From Acanthosepion esculentum (Eukaryota > Mollusca > Cephalopoda > Sepiida > Sepiidae), in NCBI GenBank assembly GCA_964036315.1, contig OZ038485.1, positions 72,040,824 through 72,104,823 of the forward strand: a DNA stretch of 64,000 nt, given 5' to 3'. The notes beneath the pieces are model-generated. The model did no database searches, had not been told where the DNA came from, and was given only the letters and a program-made list of their open reading frames with translations. A program made the position numbers and the translations under genes. Positions within the stretch are counted from its first letter, which is position 1, and every line of letters begins with the position of its first letter. This document shows positions 1 through 10,974 of the stretch, one piece after another.

Positions 1-449
1 ACTTAAAATTTGCAATATAACTTTGTGAAAACTGTTGAAACTTGTTGAAATCAATTCTTTTCGATCGATAACATATCGATTTTCAATAATTTTATTGGTT
101 TTCTAAAGATTTCAATAAGTAAGTCAATTTTTCATACAGTTTAACGTTGAAAAACAAACCAAAACAGCTTGCTTTTACACCTAAAATTCAATATTTTTCA
201 AAACTTTGTAAAACTTAAAATTTGCAATATAACTTTGTGAAAACTGTTGAAACTTGTTGAAATCAATACTTTTCGATCGATAACATATCGATTTTCAATA
301 ATTTTATTGGTTTTCTAAATATTTCAATAAGTAAATCAATTTTTCAAACAACCGTGTTTAACGTTCAAAAACAAGCCAAAACAGCTTGCTTTTACACCTA
401 AAATTCAATATTTTTCAAAACTTTGTAAAACTTAAAATTTGCAATATAA

Positions 450-479
450 CTTTGTGAAAACTGTTGAAACTTGTTGAAA
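450..479. other. 10-bp phased GAAA tracts (exemplar)
   Basis: Three successive 10-bp units each end in GAAA, with the G at monomer positions 27, 37 and 47. A-tracts at helical spacing are known to give intrinsic curvature. Upstream, further A-tracts start at 205, 215 and 5 of the next monomer, so a phased series spans the monomer junction. The third unit is cttgttgaaa in C-type and catgctgaaa in D-type monomers, and the tract is kept in both. Confidence 0.7.
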
Positions 480-492
480 TCAATACTTTTCG

Positions 493-509
493 ATCGATAA
501 CATATCGAT
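493..509. other. Perfect dyad in the monomer core (exemplar)
   Basis: ATCGATA-ACA-TATCGAT is a 7-bp perfect inverted repeat with a 3-bp spacer, at monomer positions 64-80. It contains two ATCGAT (ClaI) palindromes and overlaps CGATCG (PvuI). It is intact in all but about 20 of 296 monomers. The exceptions are types I and U (outer pair lost), K (arm mismatch) and T (arm mismatch). Such a dyad could extrude as a small cruciform or bind a dimeric protein. No known binding site is recognised, and the CENP-B box is not present in full. Confidence 0.85.
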
Positions 510-588
510 TTTCAATAATTTTATTGGTTTTCTAAAGATTTCAATAAGTAAATCAATTTTTCAAACAACCGTGTTTAACGTTGAAAAA

Positions 589-605
589 CAAGCCAAAACA
601 GCTTG
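589..605. other. CAAGC/GCTTG inverted repeat (exemplar)
   Basis: A 5-bp inverted repeat with a 7-bp spacer at monomer positions 160-176. It is broken in short-form monomers by g163a, in Eg types also by g176t, in Dg and M types by c160g, and in I and some F copies by g163t. It is therefore much less constrained than the central dyad, and a function is doubtful. Confidence 0.5.
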
Positions 606-985
606 CTTTTACACCTAAAATTCAATATTTTTCAAAACTTTGTAAAACTTAAAATTTGCAATATAACTTTGTGAAAACTGTTGAAACATGCTGAAATCAA
701 TACTTTTCGATCGATAACATATCGATTTTCAATAATTTTATTGGTTTTCTAAAGATTTCAATAAGTAAATCAATTTTTCAAACAACCGTGTTTAACGTTG
801 AAAAACAAGCCAAAACAGCTTGCTTTTACACCTAAAATTCAATATTTTTCAAAACTTTGTAAAACTTAAAATTTGCAATATAACTTTGAGAAAACTGTTG
901 AAACATGCTGAAATCAATACTTTTCGATCGATAACATATCGATTTTCAATAATTTTATTGGTTTTCTAAAGATTTCAATAAGTAA

Positions 986-1021
986 GTCAATTTTTCATAC
1001 AGTTTAACGTTGAAAAACAAA
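986..1021. other. Short-form cassette (exemplar, in E monomer)
   Basis: Three linked changes define the 212-bp form: a123g (base 986), replacement of the ten bases 135-144 by tacag (998-1002), and g163a (1021). The 36-bp cassette removes one CpG and breaks the CAAGC/GCTTG inverted repeat. It sits on at least three backbones: TT type (A, N), catgct with t26a (E), and catgct without t26a (S, J, R). This is best explained by recombination or conversion that moved the cassette. Confidence 0.85.
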
Positions 1022-1938
1022 CCAAAACAGCTTGCTTTTACACCTAAAATTCAATATTTTTCAAAACTTTGTAAAACTTAAAATTTGCAATATAACTTTG
1101 TGAAAACTGTTGAAACATGCTGAAATCAATACTTTTCGATCGATAACATATCGATTTTCAATAATTTTATTGGTTTTCTAAAGATTTCAATAAGTAAATC
1201 AATTTTTCAAACAACCGTGTTTAACGTTGAAAAACAAGCCAAAACAGCTTGCTTTTACACCTAAAATTCAATATTTTTCAAAACTTTGTAAAACTTAAAA
1301 TTTGCAATATAACTTTGAGAAAACTGTTGAAACATGCTGAAATCAATACTTTTCGATCGATAACATATCGATTTTCAATAATTTTATTGGTTTTCTGAAG
1401 ATTTCAATAAGTAAGTCAATTTTTCATACAGTTTAACGTTGAAAAACAAACCAAAACAGCTTGCTTTTACACCTAAAATTCAATATTTTTCAAAACTTTG
1501 TAAAACTTAAAATTTGCAATATAACTTTGTGAAAACTGTTGAAACATGCTGAAATCAATACTTTTCGATCGATAACATATCGATTTTCAATAATTTTATT
1601 GGTTTTCTAAAGATTTCAATAAGTAAATCAATTTTTCAAACAACCGTGTTTAACGTTGAAAAACAAGCCAAAACAGCTTGCTTTTACACCTAAAATTCAA
1701 TATTTTACAAAACTTTGTAAAACTTAAAATTTGCAATATAACTTTGTGAAAACTGTTGAAACTTGTTGAAATCAATAGTTTTCGATCGATAACATATCGA
1801 TTTTCAATAATTTTATTTGTTTTCTAAAGATTTCAATAAGTAAATCAATTTTTCAAACAACCGTGTTTAACGTTGAAAAACAAGCCAAAACAGCTTGCTT
1901 TTACACCTAAAATTCAATATTTTTCAAAACTTCGTAAA

Positions 1939-3013
1939 ACTTAAAATTTGCAATATAACTTTGTGAAAACTGTTGAAACTTGTTGAAATCAATTCTTTTC
2001 GATCGATAACATATCGATTTTCAATAATTTTATTGGTTTTCTAAAGATTTCAATAAGTAAGTCAATTTTTCATACAGTTTAACGTTGAAAAACAAACCAA
2101 AACAGCTTGCTTTTACACCTAAAATTCAATATTTTTCAAAACTTTGTAAAACTTAAAATTTGCAATATAACTTTGTGAAAACTGTTGAAACTTGTTGAAA
2201 TCAATACTTTTCGATCGATAACATATCGATTTTCAATAATTTTATTGGTTTTCTAAATATTTCAATAAGTAAATCAATTTTTCAAACAACCGTGTTTAAC
2301 GTTCAAAAACAAGCCAAAACAGCTTGCTTTTACACCTAAAATTCAATATTTTTCAAAACTTTGTAAAACTTAAAATTTGCAATATAACTTTGAGAAAACT
2401 GTTGAAACATGCTGAAATCAATACTTTTCGATCGATAACATATCGATTTTCAATAATTTTATTGGTTTTCTAAAGATTTCAATAAGTAAGTCAATTTTTC
2501 ATACAGTTTAACGTTGAAAAACAAACCAAAACAGCTTGCTTTTACACCTAAAATTCAATATTTTTCAAAACTTTGTAAAACTTAAAATTTGCAATATAAC
2601 TTTGTGAAAACTGTTGAAACATGCTGAAATCAATACTTTTCGATCGATAACATATCGATTTTCAATAATTTTATTGGTTTTCTAAAGATTTCAATAAGTA
2701 AATCAATTTTTCAAACAACCGTGTTTAACGTTGAAAAACAAGCCAAAACAGCTTGCTTTTACACCTAAAATTCAATATTTTACAAAACTTTGTAAAACTT
2801 AAAATTTGCAATATAACTTTGTGAAAACTGTTGAAACTTGTTGAAATCAATAGTTTTCGATCGATAACATATCGATTTTCAATAATTTTATTTGTTTTCT
2901 AAAGATTTCAATAAGTAAATCAATTTTTCAAACAACCGTGTTTAACGTTGAAAAACAAGCCAAAACAGCTTGCTTTTACACCTAAAATTCAATATTTTTC
3001 AAAACTTCGTAAA
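1939..3013 (+). repeat. HOR block 2: A B E Dx F (5-mer)
   Basis: Monomer starts: 1939, 2151, 2368, 2580, 2797. Compared with block 1 it lacks C-D and one E-D pair. This fits deletions in whole-monomer register by unequal crossing-over. Confidence 0.92.
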
Positions 3014-4517
3014 ACTTAAAATTTGCAATATAACTTTGTGAAAACTGTTGAAACTTGTTGAAATCAATTCTTTTCGATCGATAACATATCGATTTTCAAT
3101 AATTTTATTGGTTTTCTAAAGATTTCAATAAGTAAGTCAATTTTTCATACAGTTTAACGTTGAAAAACAAACCAAAACAGCTTGCTTTTACACCTAAAAT
3201 TCAATATTTTTCAAAACTTTGTAAAACTTAAAATTTGCAATATAACTTTGTGAAAACTGTTGAAACTTGTTGAAATCAATACTTTTCGATCGATAACATA
3301 TCGATTTTCAATAATTTTATTGGTTTTCTAAATATTTCAATAAGTAAATCAATTTTTCAAACAACCGTGTTTAACGTTGAAAAACAAGCCAAAACAGCTT
3401 GCTTTTACACCTAAAATTCAATATTTTTCAAAACTTTGTAAAACTTAAAATTTGCAATATAACTTTGAGAAAACTGTTGAAACATGCTGAAATCAATACT
3501 TTTCGATCGATAACATATCGATTTTCAATAATTTTATTGGTTTTCTAAAGATTTCAATAAGTAAGTCAATTTTTCATACAGTTTAACGTTGAAAAACAAA
3601 CCAAAACAGCTTGCTTTTACACCTAAAATTCAATATTTTTCAAAACTTTGTAAAACTTAAAATTTGCAATATAACTTTGTGAAAACTGTTGAAACATGCT
3701 GAAATCAATACTTTTCGATCGATAACATATCGATTTTCAATAATTTTATTGGTTTTCTAAAGATTTCAATAAGTAAATCAATTTTTCAAACAACCGTGTT
3801 TAACGTTGAAAAACAAGCCAAAACAGCTTGCTTTTACACCTAAAATTCAATATTTTTCAAAACTTTGTAAAACTTAAAATTTGCAATATAACTTTGAGAA
3901 AACTGTTGAAACATGCTGAAATCAATACTTTTCGATCGATAACATATCGATTTTCAATAATTTTATTGGTTTTCTAAAGATTTCAATAAGTAAGTCAATT
4001 TTTCATACAGTTTAACGTTGAAAAACAAACCAAAACAGCTTGCTTTTACACCTAAAATTCAATATTTTTCAAAACTTTGTAAAACTTAAAATTTGCAATA
4101 TAACTTTGTGAAAACTGTTGAAACATGCTGAAATCAATACTTTTCGATCGATAACATATCGATTTTCAATAATTTTATTGGTTTTCTAAAGATTTCAATA
4201 AGTAAATCAATTTTTCAAACAACCGTGTTTAACGTTGAAAAACAAGCCAAAACAGCTTGCTTTTACACCTAAAATTCAATATTTTACAAAACTTTGTAAA
4301 ACTTAAAATTTGCAATATAACTTTGTGAAAACTGTTGAAACTTGTTGAAATCAATAGTTTTCGATCGATAACATATCGATTTTCAATAATTTTATTTGTT
4401 TTCTAAAGATTTCAATAAGTAAATCAATTTTTCAAACAACCGTGTTTAACGTTGAAAAACAAGCCAAAACAGCTTGCTTTTACACCTAAAATTCAATATT
4501 TTTCAAAACTTCGTAAA
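3014..4517 (+). repeat. HOR block 3: A B E D E Dx F (7-mer)
   Basis: Monomer starts: 3014, 3226, 3443, 3655, 3872, 4084, 4301. The B at 3226 lacks g154c, unlike most B copies. C-D is missing relative to block 1. Confidence 0.92.
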
Positions 4518-6238
4518 ACTTAAAATTTGCAATATAACTTTGTGAAAACTGTTGAAACTTGTTGAAATCAATTCTTTTCGATCGATAACATATCGATTTT
4601 CAATAATTTTATTGGTTTTCTAAAGATTTCAATAAGTAAGTCAATTTTTCATACAGTTTAACGTTGAAAAACAAACCAAAACAGCTTGCTTTTACACCTA
4701 AAATTCAATATTTTTCAAAACTTTGTAAAACTTAAAATTTGCAATATAACTTTGTGAAAACTGTTGAAACTTGTTGAAATCAATACTTTTCGATCGATAA
4801 CATATCGATTTTCAATAATTTTATTGGTTTTCTAAAGATTTCAATAAGTAAATCAATTTTTCAAACAACCGTGTTTAACGTTGAAAAACAAGCCAAAACA
4901 GCTTGCTTTTACACCTAAAATTCAATATTTTTCAAAACTTTGTAAAACTTAAAATTTGCAATATAACTTTGTGAAAACTGTTGAAACATGCTGAAATCAA
5001 TACTTTTCGATCGATAACATATCGATTTTCAATAATTTTATTGGTTTTCTAAAGATTTCAATAAGTAAATCAATTTTTCAAACAACCGTGTTTAACGTTG
5101 AAAAACAAGCCAAAACAGCTTGCTTTTACACCTAAAATTCAATATTTTTCAAAACTTTGTAAAACTTAAAATTTGCAATATAACTTTGAGAAAACTGTTG
5201 AAACATGCTGAAATCAATACTTTTCGATCGATAACATATCGATTTTCAATAATTTTATTGGTTTTCTAAAGATTTCAATAAGTAAGTCAATTTTTCATAC
5301 AGTTTAACGTTGAAAAACAAACCAAAACAGCTTGCTTTTACACCTAAAATTCAATATTTTTCAAAACTTTGTAAAACTTAAAATTTGCAATATAACTTTG
5401 TGAAAACTGTTGAAACATGCTGAAATCAATACTTTTCGATCGATAACATATCGATTTTCAATAATTTTATTGGTTTTCTAAAGATTTCAATAAGTAAATC
5501 AATTTTTCAAACAACCGTGTTTAACGTTGAAAAACAAGCCAAAACAGCTTGCTTTTACACCTAAAATTCAATATTTTTCAAAACTTTGTAAAACTTAAAA
5601 TTTGCAATATAACTTTGAGAAAACTGTTGAAACATGCTGAAATCAATACTTTTCGATCGATAACATATCGATTTTCAATAATTTTATTGGTTTTCTAAAG
5701 ATTTCAATAAGTAAGTCAATTTTTCATACAGTTTAACGTTGAAAAACAAACCAAAACAGCTTGCTTTTACACCTAAAATTCAATATTTTTCAAAACTTTG
5801 TAAAACTTAAAATTTGCAATATAACTTTGTGAAAACTGTTGAAACATGCTGAAATCAATACTTTTCGATCGATAACATATCGATTTTCAATAATTTTATT
5901 GGTTTTCTAAAGATTTCAATAAGTAAATCAATTTTTCAAACAACCGTGTTTAACGTTGAAAAACAAGCCAAAACAGCTTGCTTTTACACCTAAAATTCAA
6001 TATTTTACAAAACTTTGTAAAACTTAAAATTTGCAATATAACTTTGTGAAAACTGTTGAAACTTGTTGAAATCAATAGTTTTCGATCGATAACATATCGA
6101 TTTTCAATAATTTTATTTGTTTTCTAAAGATTTCAATAAGTAAATCAATTTTTCAAACAACCGTGTTTAACGTTGAAAAACAATCCAAAACAGCTTGCTT
6201 TTACACCTAAAATTCAATATTTTTCAAAACTTCGTAAA
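4518..6238 (+). repeat. HOR block 4: A C D E D E Dx F (8-mer)
   Basis: Monomer starts: 4518, 4730, 4947, 5164, 5376, 5593, 5805, 6022. B is absent, so A is followed directly by C. The F at 6022 has g163t (caatcc). Both marks recur in block 7, which is 4,736 bp downstream. Confidence 0.92.
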
Positions 6239-7969
6239 ACTTAAAATTTGCAATATAACTTTGTGAAAACTGTTGAAACTTGTTGAAATCAATTCTTTTC
6301 GATCGATAACATATCGATTTTCAATAATTTTATTGGTTTTCTAAAGATTTCAATAAGTAAGTCAATTTTTCATACAGTTTAACGTTGAAAAACAAACCAA
6401 AACAGCTTGCTTTTACACCTAAAATTCAATATTTTTCAAAACTTTGTAAAACTTAAAATTTGCAATATAACTTTGTGAAAACTGTTGAAACTTGTTGAAA
6501 TCAATACTTTTCGATCGATAACATATCGATTTTCAATAATTTTATTGGTTTTCTAAATATTTCAATAAGTAAATCAATTTTTCAAACAACCGTGTTTAAC
6601 GTTCAAAAACAAGCCAAAACAGCTTGCTTTTACACCTAAAATTCAATATTTTTCAAAACTTTGTAAAACTTAAAATTTGCAATATAACTTTGTGAAAACT
6701 GTTGAAACTTGTTGAAATCAATACTTTTCGATCGATAACATATCGATTTTCAATAATTTTATTGGTTTTCTAAAGATTTCAATAAGTAAATCAATTTTTC
6801 AAACAACCGTGTTTAACGTTGAAAAACAAGCCAAAACAGCTTGCTTTTACACCTAAAATTCAATATTTTTCAAAACTTTGTAAAACTTAAAATTTGCAAT
6901 ATAACTTTGTGAAAACTGTTGAAACATGCTGAAATCAATACTTTTCGATCGATAACATATCGATTTTCAATAATTTTATTGGTTTTCTAAAGATTTCAAT
7001 AAGTAAATCAATTTTTCAAACAACCGTGTTTAACGTTGAAAAACAAGCCAAAACAGCTTGCTTTTACACCTAAAATTCAATATTTTTCAAAACTTTGTAA
7101 AACTTAAAATTTGCAATATAACTTTGTGAAAACTGTTGAAACTTGTTGAAATCAATACTTTTCGATCGATAACATATCGATTTTCAATAATTTTATTGGT
7201 TTTCTAAAGATTTCAATAAGTAAATCAATTTTTCAAACAATCGTGTTTAACGTTGAAAAACAAGCCAAAACAGCTTGCTTTTACACCTAAAATTCAATAT
7301 TTTACAAAACTTTGTAAAACTTAAAATTTGCAATATAACTTTGTGAAAACTGTTGAAACTTGTTGAAATCAATAGTTTTCGATCGATAACATATCGATTT
7401 TCAATAATTTTATTGGTTTTCTAAAGATTTCAATAAGTAAATCAATTTTTCAAACAACCGTGTTTAACGTTGAAAAACAAGCCAAAACAGCTTGCTTTTA
7501 CACCTAAAATTCAATATTTTTCAAAACTTTGTAAAACTTAAAATTTGCAATATAACTTTGTGAAAACTGTTGAAACTTGTTGAAATCAATACTTTTCGAT
7601 CGATAACATATCGATTTTCAATAATTTTATTGGTTTTCTAAATATTTCAATAAGTAAATCAATTTTTCAAACAACCGTGTTTAACGTTGAAAAACAAGCC
7701 AAAAGAGCTTGCTTTTACACCTAAAATTCAATATTTTTCAAAACTTTGTAAAACTTAAAATTTGCAATATAACTGTGTGAAAACTGTTGAAACTTGTTGA
7801 AATCAATACTTTTCGTTCGATAACATATCGATTTTCAATAAGTTTATTGGTTTTCTAAATATTTCAATAAGTAAATCAATTTTTCAAACAACCGTGTTTA
7901 ACGTTGAAAAACAATCCAAAACAGTTTGCTTTTACACCTAAAATTCAATATTTTTCAAAACTTCGTAAA
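6239..7969 (+). repeat. HOR block 5: A B C D G H P I (8-mer)
   Basis: Monomer starts: 6239, 6451, 6668, 6885, 7102, 7319, 7536, 7753. First appearance of the G-H-P-I tail. The I at 7753 ends with t212c and is followed by A; later I copies lack t212c and continue into J. Confidence 0.92.
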
Positions 7970-9253
7970 ACTTAAAATTTGCAATATAACTTTGTGAAAA
8001 CTGTTGAAACTTGTTGAAATCAATTCTTTTCGATCGATAACATATCGATTTTCAATAATTTTATTGGTTTTCTAAAGATTTCAATAAGTAAGTCAATTTT
8101 TCATACAGTTTAACGTTGAAAAACAAACCAAAACAGCTTGCTTTTACACCTAAAATTCAATATTTTTCAAAACTTTGTAAAACTTAAAATTTGCAATATA
8201 ACTTTGTGAAAACTGTTGAAACTTGTTGAAATCAATACTTTTCGATCGATAACATATCGATTTTCAATAATTTTATTGGTTTTCTAAATATTTCAATAAG
8301 TAAATCAATTTTTCAAACAACCGTGTTTAACGTTCAAAAACAAGCCAAAACACCTAAAATTCAATATTTTTCAAAACTTTGTAAAACTTAAAATTTGCAA
8401 TATAACTTTGTGAAAACTGTTGAAACTTGTTGAAATCAATACTTTTCGATCGATAACATATCGATTTTCAATAATTTTATTGGTTTTCTAAAGATTTCAA
8501 TAAGTAAATCAATTTTTCAAACAACCGTGTTTAACGTTGAAAAACAAGCCAAAACAGCTTGCTTTTACACCTAAAATTCAATATTTTTCAAAACTTTGTA
8601 AAACTTAAAATTTGCAATATAACTTTGTGAAAACTGTTGAAACATGCTGAAATCAATACTTTTCGATCGATAACATATCGATTTTCAATAATTTTATTGG
8701 TTTTCTAAAGATTTCAATAAGTAAATCAATTTTTCAAACAACCGTGTTTAACGTTGAAAAACAAGCCAAAACAGCTTGCTTTTACACCTAAAATTCAATA
8801 TTTTTCAAAACTTTGTAAAACTTAAAATTTGCAATATAACTTTGTGAAAACTGTTGAAACTTGTTGAAATCAATACTTTTCGATCGATAACATATCGATT
8901 TTCAATAATTTTATTGGTTTTCTAAAGATTTCAATAAGTAAATCAATTTTTCAAACAATCGTGTTTAACGTTGAAAAACAAGCCAAAACAGCTTGCTTTT
9001 ACACCTAAAATTCAATATTTTACAAAACTTTGTAAAACTTAAAATTTGCAATATAACTTTGTGAAAACTGTTGAAACTTGTTGAAATCAATAGTTTTCGA
9101 TCGATAACATATCGATTTTCAATAATTTTATTTGTTTTCTAAAGATTTCAATAAGTAAATCAATTTTTCAAACAACCGTGTTTAACGTTGAAAAACAAGC
9201 CAAAACAGCTTGCTTTTACACCTAAAATTCAATATTTTTCAAAACTTCGTAAA
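7970..9253 (+). repeat. HOR block 6: A B(del13) C D G F (6-mer)
   Basis: Monomer starts: 7970, 8182, 8386, 8603, 8820, 9037. The B copy is 204 bp because of an internal 13-bp deletion. G is followed by F instead of H, so G-H-P-I has been replaced by an F end. Confidence 0.92.
8182..8385 (+). repeat. B monomer with 13-bp deletion (204 bp)
   Basis: Monomer positions 172-184 are missing, with the junction at 8352/8353. The deleted segment ends in ACA and the retained left flank also ends in ACA, so a 3-bp microhomology borders the loss. The same deletion is in the B at 12918, which shows the two are copies of one event. Confidence 0.93.
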
Positions 9254-10974
9254 ACTTAAAATTTGCAATATAACTTTGTGAAAACTGTTGAAACTTGTTG
9301 AAATCAATTCTTTTCGATCGATAACATATCGATTTTCAATAATTTTATTGGTTTTCTAAAGATTTCAATAAGTAAGTCAATTTTTCATACAGTTTAACGT
9401 TGAAAAACAAACCAAAACAGCTTGCTTTTACACCTAAAATTCAATATTTTTCAAAACTTTGTAAAACTTAAAATTTGCAATATAACTTTGTGAAAACTGT
9501 TGAAACTTGTTGAAATCAATACTTTTCGATCGATAACATATCGATTTTCAATAATTTTATTGGTTTTCTAAAGATTTCAATAAGTAAATCAATTTTTCAA
9601 ACAACCGTGTTTAACGTTGAAAAACAAGCCAAAACAGCTTGCTTTTACACCTAAAATTCAATATTTTTCAAAACTTTGTAAAACTTAAAATTTGCAATAT
9701 AACTTTGTGAAAACTGTTGAAACATGCTGAAATCAATACTTTTCGATCGATAACATATCGATTTTCAATAATTTTATTGGTTTTCTAAAGATTTCAATAA
9801 GTAAATCAATTTTTCAAACAACCGTGTTTAACGTTGAAAAACAAGCCAAAACAGCTTGCTTTTACACCTAAAATTCAATATTTTTCAAAACTTTGTAAAA
9901 CTTAAAATTTGCAATATAACTTTGAGAAAACTGTTGAAACATGCTGAAATCAATACTTTTCGATCGATAACATATCGATTTTCAATAATTTTATTGGTTT
10001 TCTAAAGATTTCAATAAGTAAGTCAATTTTTCATACAGTTTAACGTTGAAAAACAAACCAAAACAGCTTGCTTTTACACCTAAAATTCAATATTTTTCAA
10101 AACTTTGTAAAACTTAAAATTTGCAATATAACTTTGTGAAAACTGTTGAAACATGCTGAAATCAATACTTTTCGATCGATAACATATCGATTTTCAATAA
10201 TTTTATTGGTTTTCTAAAGATTTCAATAAGTAAATCAATTTTTCAAACAACCGTGTTTAACGTTGAAAAACAAGCCAAAACAGCTTGCTTTTACACCTAA
10301 AATTCAATATTTTTCAAAACTTTGTAAAACTTAAAATTTGCAATATAACTTTGAGAAAACTGTTGAAACATGCTGAAATCAATACTTTTCGATCGATAAC
10401 ATATCGATTTTCAATAATTTTATTGGTTTTCTAAAGATTTCAATAAGTAAGTCAATTTTTCATACAGTTTAACGTTGAAAAACAAACCAAAACAGCTTGC
10501 TTTTACACCTAAAATTCAATATTTTTCAAAACTTTGTAAAACTTAAAATTTGCAATATAACTTTGTGAAAACTGTTGAAACATGCTGAAATCAATACTTT
10601 TCGATCGATAACATATCGATTTTCAATAATTTTATTGGTTTTCTAAAGATTTCAATAAGTAAATCAATTTTTCAAACAACCGTGTTTAACGTTGAAAAAC
10701 AAGCCAAAACAGCTTGCTTTTACACCTAAAATTCAATATTTTACAAAACTTTGTAAAACTTAAAATTTGCAATATAACTTTGTGAAAACTGTTGAAACTT
10801 GTTGAAATCAATAGTTTTCGATCGATAACATATCGATTTTCAATAATTTTATTTGTTTTCTAAAGATTTCAATAAGTAAATCAATTTTTCAAACAACCGT
10901 GTTTAACGTTGAAAAACAATCCAAAACAGCTTGCTTTTACACCTAAAATTCAATATTTTTCAAAACTTCGTAAA
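9254..10974 (+). repeat. HOR block 7: A C D E D E Dx F (8-mer)
   Basis: Monomer starts: 9254, 9466, 9683, 9900, 10112, 10329, 10541, 10758. Same order and length as block 4. Confidence 0.92.

Larger units (their letters stand above)
430..646 (+). repeat. Reference 217-bp monomer (type C)
   Basis: This copy matches the majority base at every diagnostic position and is used as the consensus. Read in order: three 10-bp units ending in GAAA (positions 21-50), a PvuI site CGATCG (62-67) overlapping the central dyad (64-80), T-tracts around 80, 90 and 99, recurring tcaata words (51, 83, 112, 193), the length-variable segment (135-144), an AACGTT palindrome (148-153), a small CAAGC/GCTTG inverted repeat (160-176), and a 10-bp direct repeat of AAAACTT that spans the junction to the next monomer. 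The repeated tcaata and ttgaaa words suggest that the monomer grew from shorter units; this is inference. Confidence 0.95.
1..1938 (+). repeat. HOR block 1: A B C D E D E Dx F (9-mer, 1,938 bp)
   Basis: Monomer starts: 1, 213, 430, 647, 864, 1076, 1293, 1505, 1722. The E at 1293 has a private a105g. This is the canonical A-to-F order of the left half, repeated as block 10 at 16367. Confidence 0.92.
4518..9253 (+). repeat. 4,736-bp duplication, copy 1 (blocks 4-6)
   Basis: Holds 22 monomers: A C D E D E Dx F, A B C D G H P I, A B(del13) C D G F. The next 4.5 kb repeats this order with the same rare marks: missing B at 4730, g163t in F at 6022, I ending in t212c, and the 13-bp deletion. Confidence 0.9.

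Noticed and set aside
491..507. CENP-B box
   Set aside because: TTTCGatcgA fits the left half of the box (nTTCGnnnnA), but the required CGGG is acat in this monomer. The match is half only and probably chance.
589..605. Rho-independent terminator or structured RNA hairpin
   Set aside because: The stem is only 5 bp, is broken in many monomer types, and there is no transcript context.
647..863. ATG created by catgct in D monomers as a small ORF start
   Set aside because: It runs only nine codons to the TAA at position 69, with no sign of selection on the frame.
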